From Halorhabdus rudnickae (GTDB lineage Archaea > Halobacteriota > Halobacteria > Halobacteriales > Haloarculaceae): a stretch of 64,000 bases of DNA. Shown in pieces: positions 63,608-64,000 of the stretch. Positions within the stretch are counted from its first letter, which is position 1, and each line of letters starts with the position of its first letter. The stretch lies in NCBI RefSeq assembly GCF_900880625.1, contig NZ_CAAHFB010000006.1:124001-188000 (forward strand). The letters run 5' to 3'. The notes under the pieces were generated by a model. That model was not told the DNA's origin, did no database searches, and worked only from the letters and a program-made list of their open reading frames with translations. The position numbers and the translations under genes were made by a program.

Positions 63608-64000
63608 ATGAGCAATGAACGGGGGCCGGTAGACTCCGACAATCGGGTCACTGCCGTGCACAATTCTCGAAAACCTCCGCGATTATTCATGTTGTACCGT
63701 AACGGAACTCGCCGAGCAGCTGGATATGTCGGCGAGTACCGTCACCGCCCATCTGCAGACGCTCAACGATCTCAGATCCGTGATCCGCGCCGACGATGGT
63801 ACGTACCGTCTCAGCCTCCGATTTCTCGAGTTCGGCGGACGGACCCGCACCGATCACGATATCTATCTGGCAGCTCACCCCCAGATCGATAAGCTGTCGC
63901 GGAAGAGCGAAGAAGTCGCGACGATGGGTCGAAGAGGGAGGCCGCCGCGTGCGCCTCTATCGGACCAACCCGTCGAGAGGATCTCGGACAACACACTGGT
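63608..64000 (+). pseudogene. IclR-family transcription regulator, frameshifted, runs off the right edge
   Basis: ATG at 63608 begins MSNERGPVDSDNRVTAVH. The winged-helix domain follows only after a frame change near 63660: ILENLRDYSCCTVTELAEQL then DMSASTVTAHLQTLNDLRSV. It continues into the ligand domain (LSLRFLEFGGRTRTDHDIYL, DKLSRKSEEVATM). Near 63925, at an ATGGG run, a second shift is needed for VEEGGRRVRLYRTN. Two lesions in 400 bp suggest a decayed gene, although sequencing errors are possible. The end lies beyond the window. Confidence 0.7.

Noticed and set aside
1-64000. CRISPR array, integrase gene, rRNA genes
   Set aside because: No regularly spaced repeats, no tyrosine or serine recombinase and no rRNA sequence recognised in the window.

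Overview
The window is chromosomal DNA of a halophilic archaeon (class Halobacteria). Signs are the split RNA polymerase genes rpoH-B''-B'-A'-A'', very acidic proteins with high-GC third positions, promoters with TTTAA boxes about 25-28 nt before start codons (leaderless mRNAs), twin-arginine export, a halobacterial transducer, SAMP, RfcS, the MptA-type GTP cyclohydrolase and many tiny zinc-ribbon genes. The family Haloarculaceae is a guess, not a demonstration. || Layout. 1-12.8 kb: rps12 (runs off the left edge), a transmembrane chemotaxis transducer, an unrecognised 386-aa gene, then nusA-like, rpoA2, rpoA1, rpoB1, rpoB2 and rpoH on the minus strand. The transducer and the 386-aa gene sit between nusA and rps12, which are normally adjacent in haloarchaea. 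13.1-16.4 kb: tRNA-Asp followed by a graveyard: a truncated glycerophosphodiesterase, an intact Tat-exported inositol-monophosphatase-like gene, an IS630-type transposase relic, a dense run of hairpins and a transcription factor B relic. 16.4-27.7 kb: a type IV pilus operon (small pilin-like or envelope proteins, PilC, PilB, a coiled-coil protein and a frameshifted HerA-like ATPase). 27.8-38.9 kb: on the other strand, three copies of a small membrane-anchored protein with the same promoter geometry, two of them followed by GLUG-repeat surface proteins, then two RCK/TrkA-C-like membrane proteins, a DUF7857-type protein and a MinD ATPase. Convergent to these are a MinD-RecA-like fusion and two zinc-ribbon genes. 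|| 39-44.4 kb: a PLP enzyme, two fluoride channel subunits, three overlapping zinc-ribbon genes, a decayed HicAB toxin-antitoxin pair, an AT-rich foreign-looking DUF2971 gene and tRNA-Ile. 44.5-59.7 kb: housekeeping genes (FxsA, PiT transporter, MptA, methyltransferase, GlmM-type mutase, DUF2270, histone-fold DUF1931, LarB, GIY-YIG, GNAT, SAMP, RfcS, TspO, AlaRS). 59.7-64 kb: a non-coding stretch with a strongly AT-rich island, an archaeal SMC-related protein with rod-determining factor RdfA, and a frameshifted IclR regulator at the right edge. || Working together: the 16-39 kb block looks like one surface-structure locus. The pilus motor and platform, divergent cassettes of anchored surface proteins, and MinD-family ATPases that could position the machine share one interval. 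The best candidate for something undescribed is the repeated promoter + small anchored protein + GLUG adhesin cassette, one copy of which has an AT-rich interior between GC-rich conserved ends, as if exchanged by recombination. At least six single-gene frameshifts occur in the window, so some apparent pseudogenes could be assembly errors.
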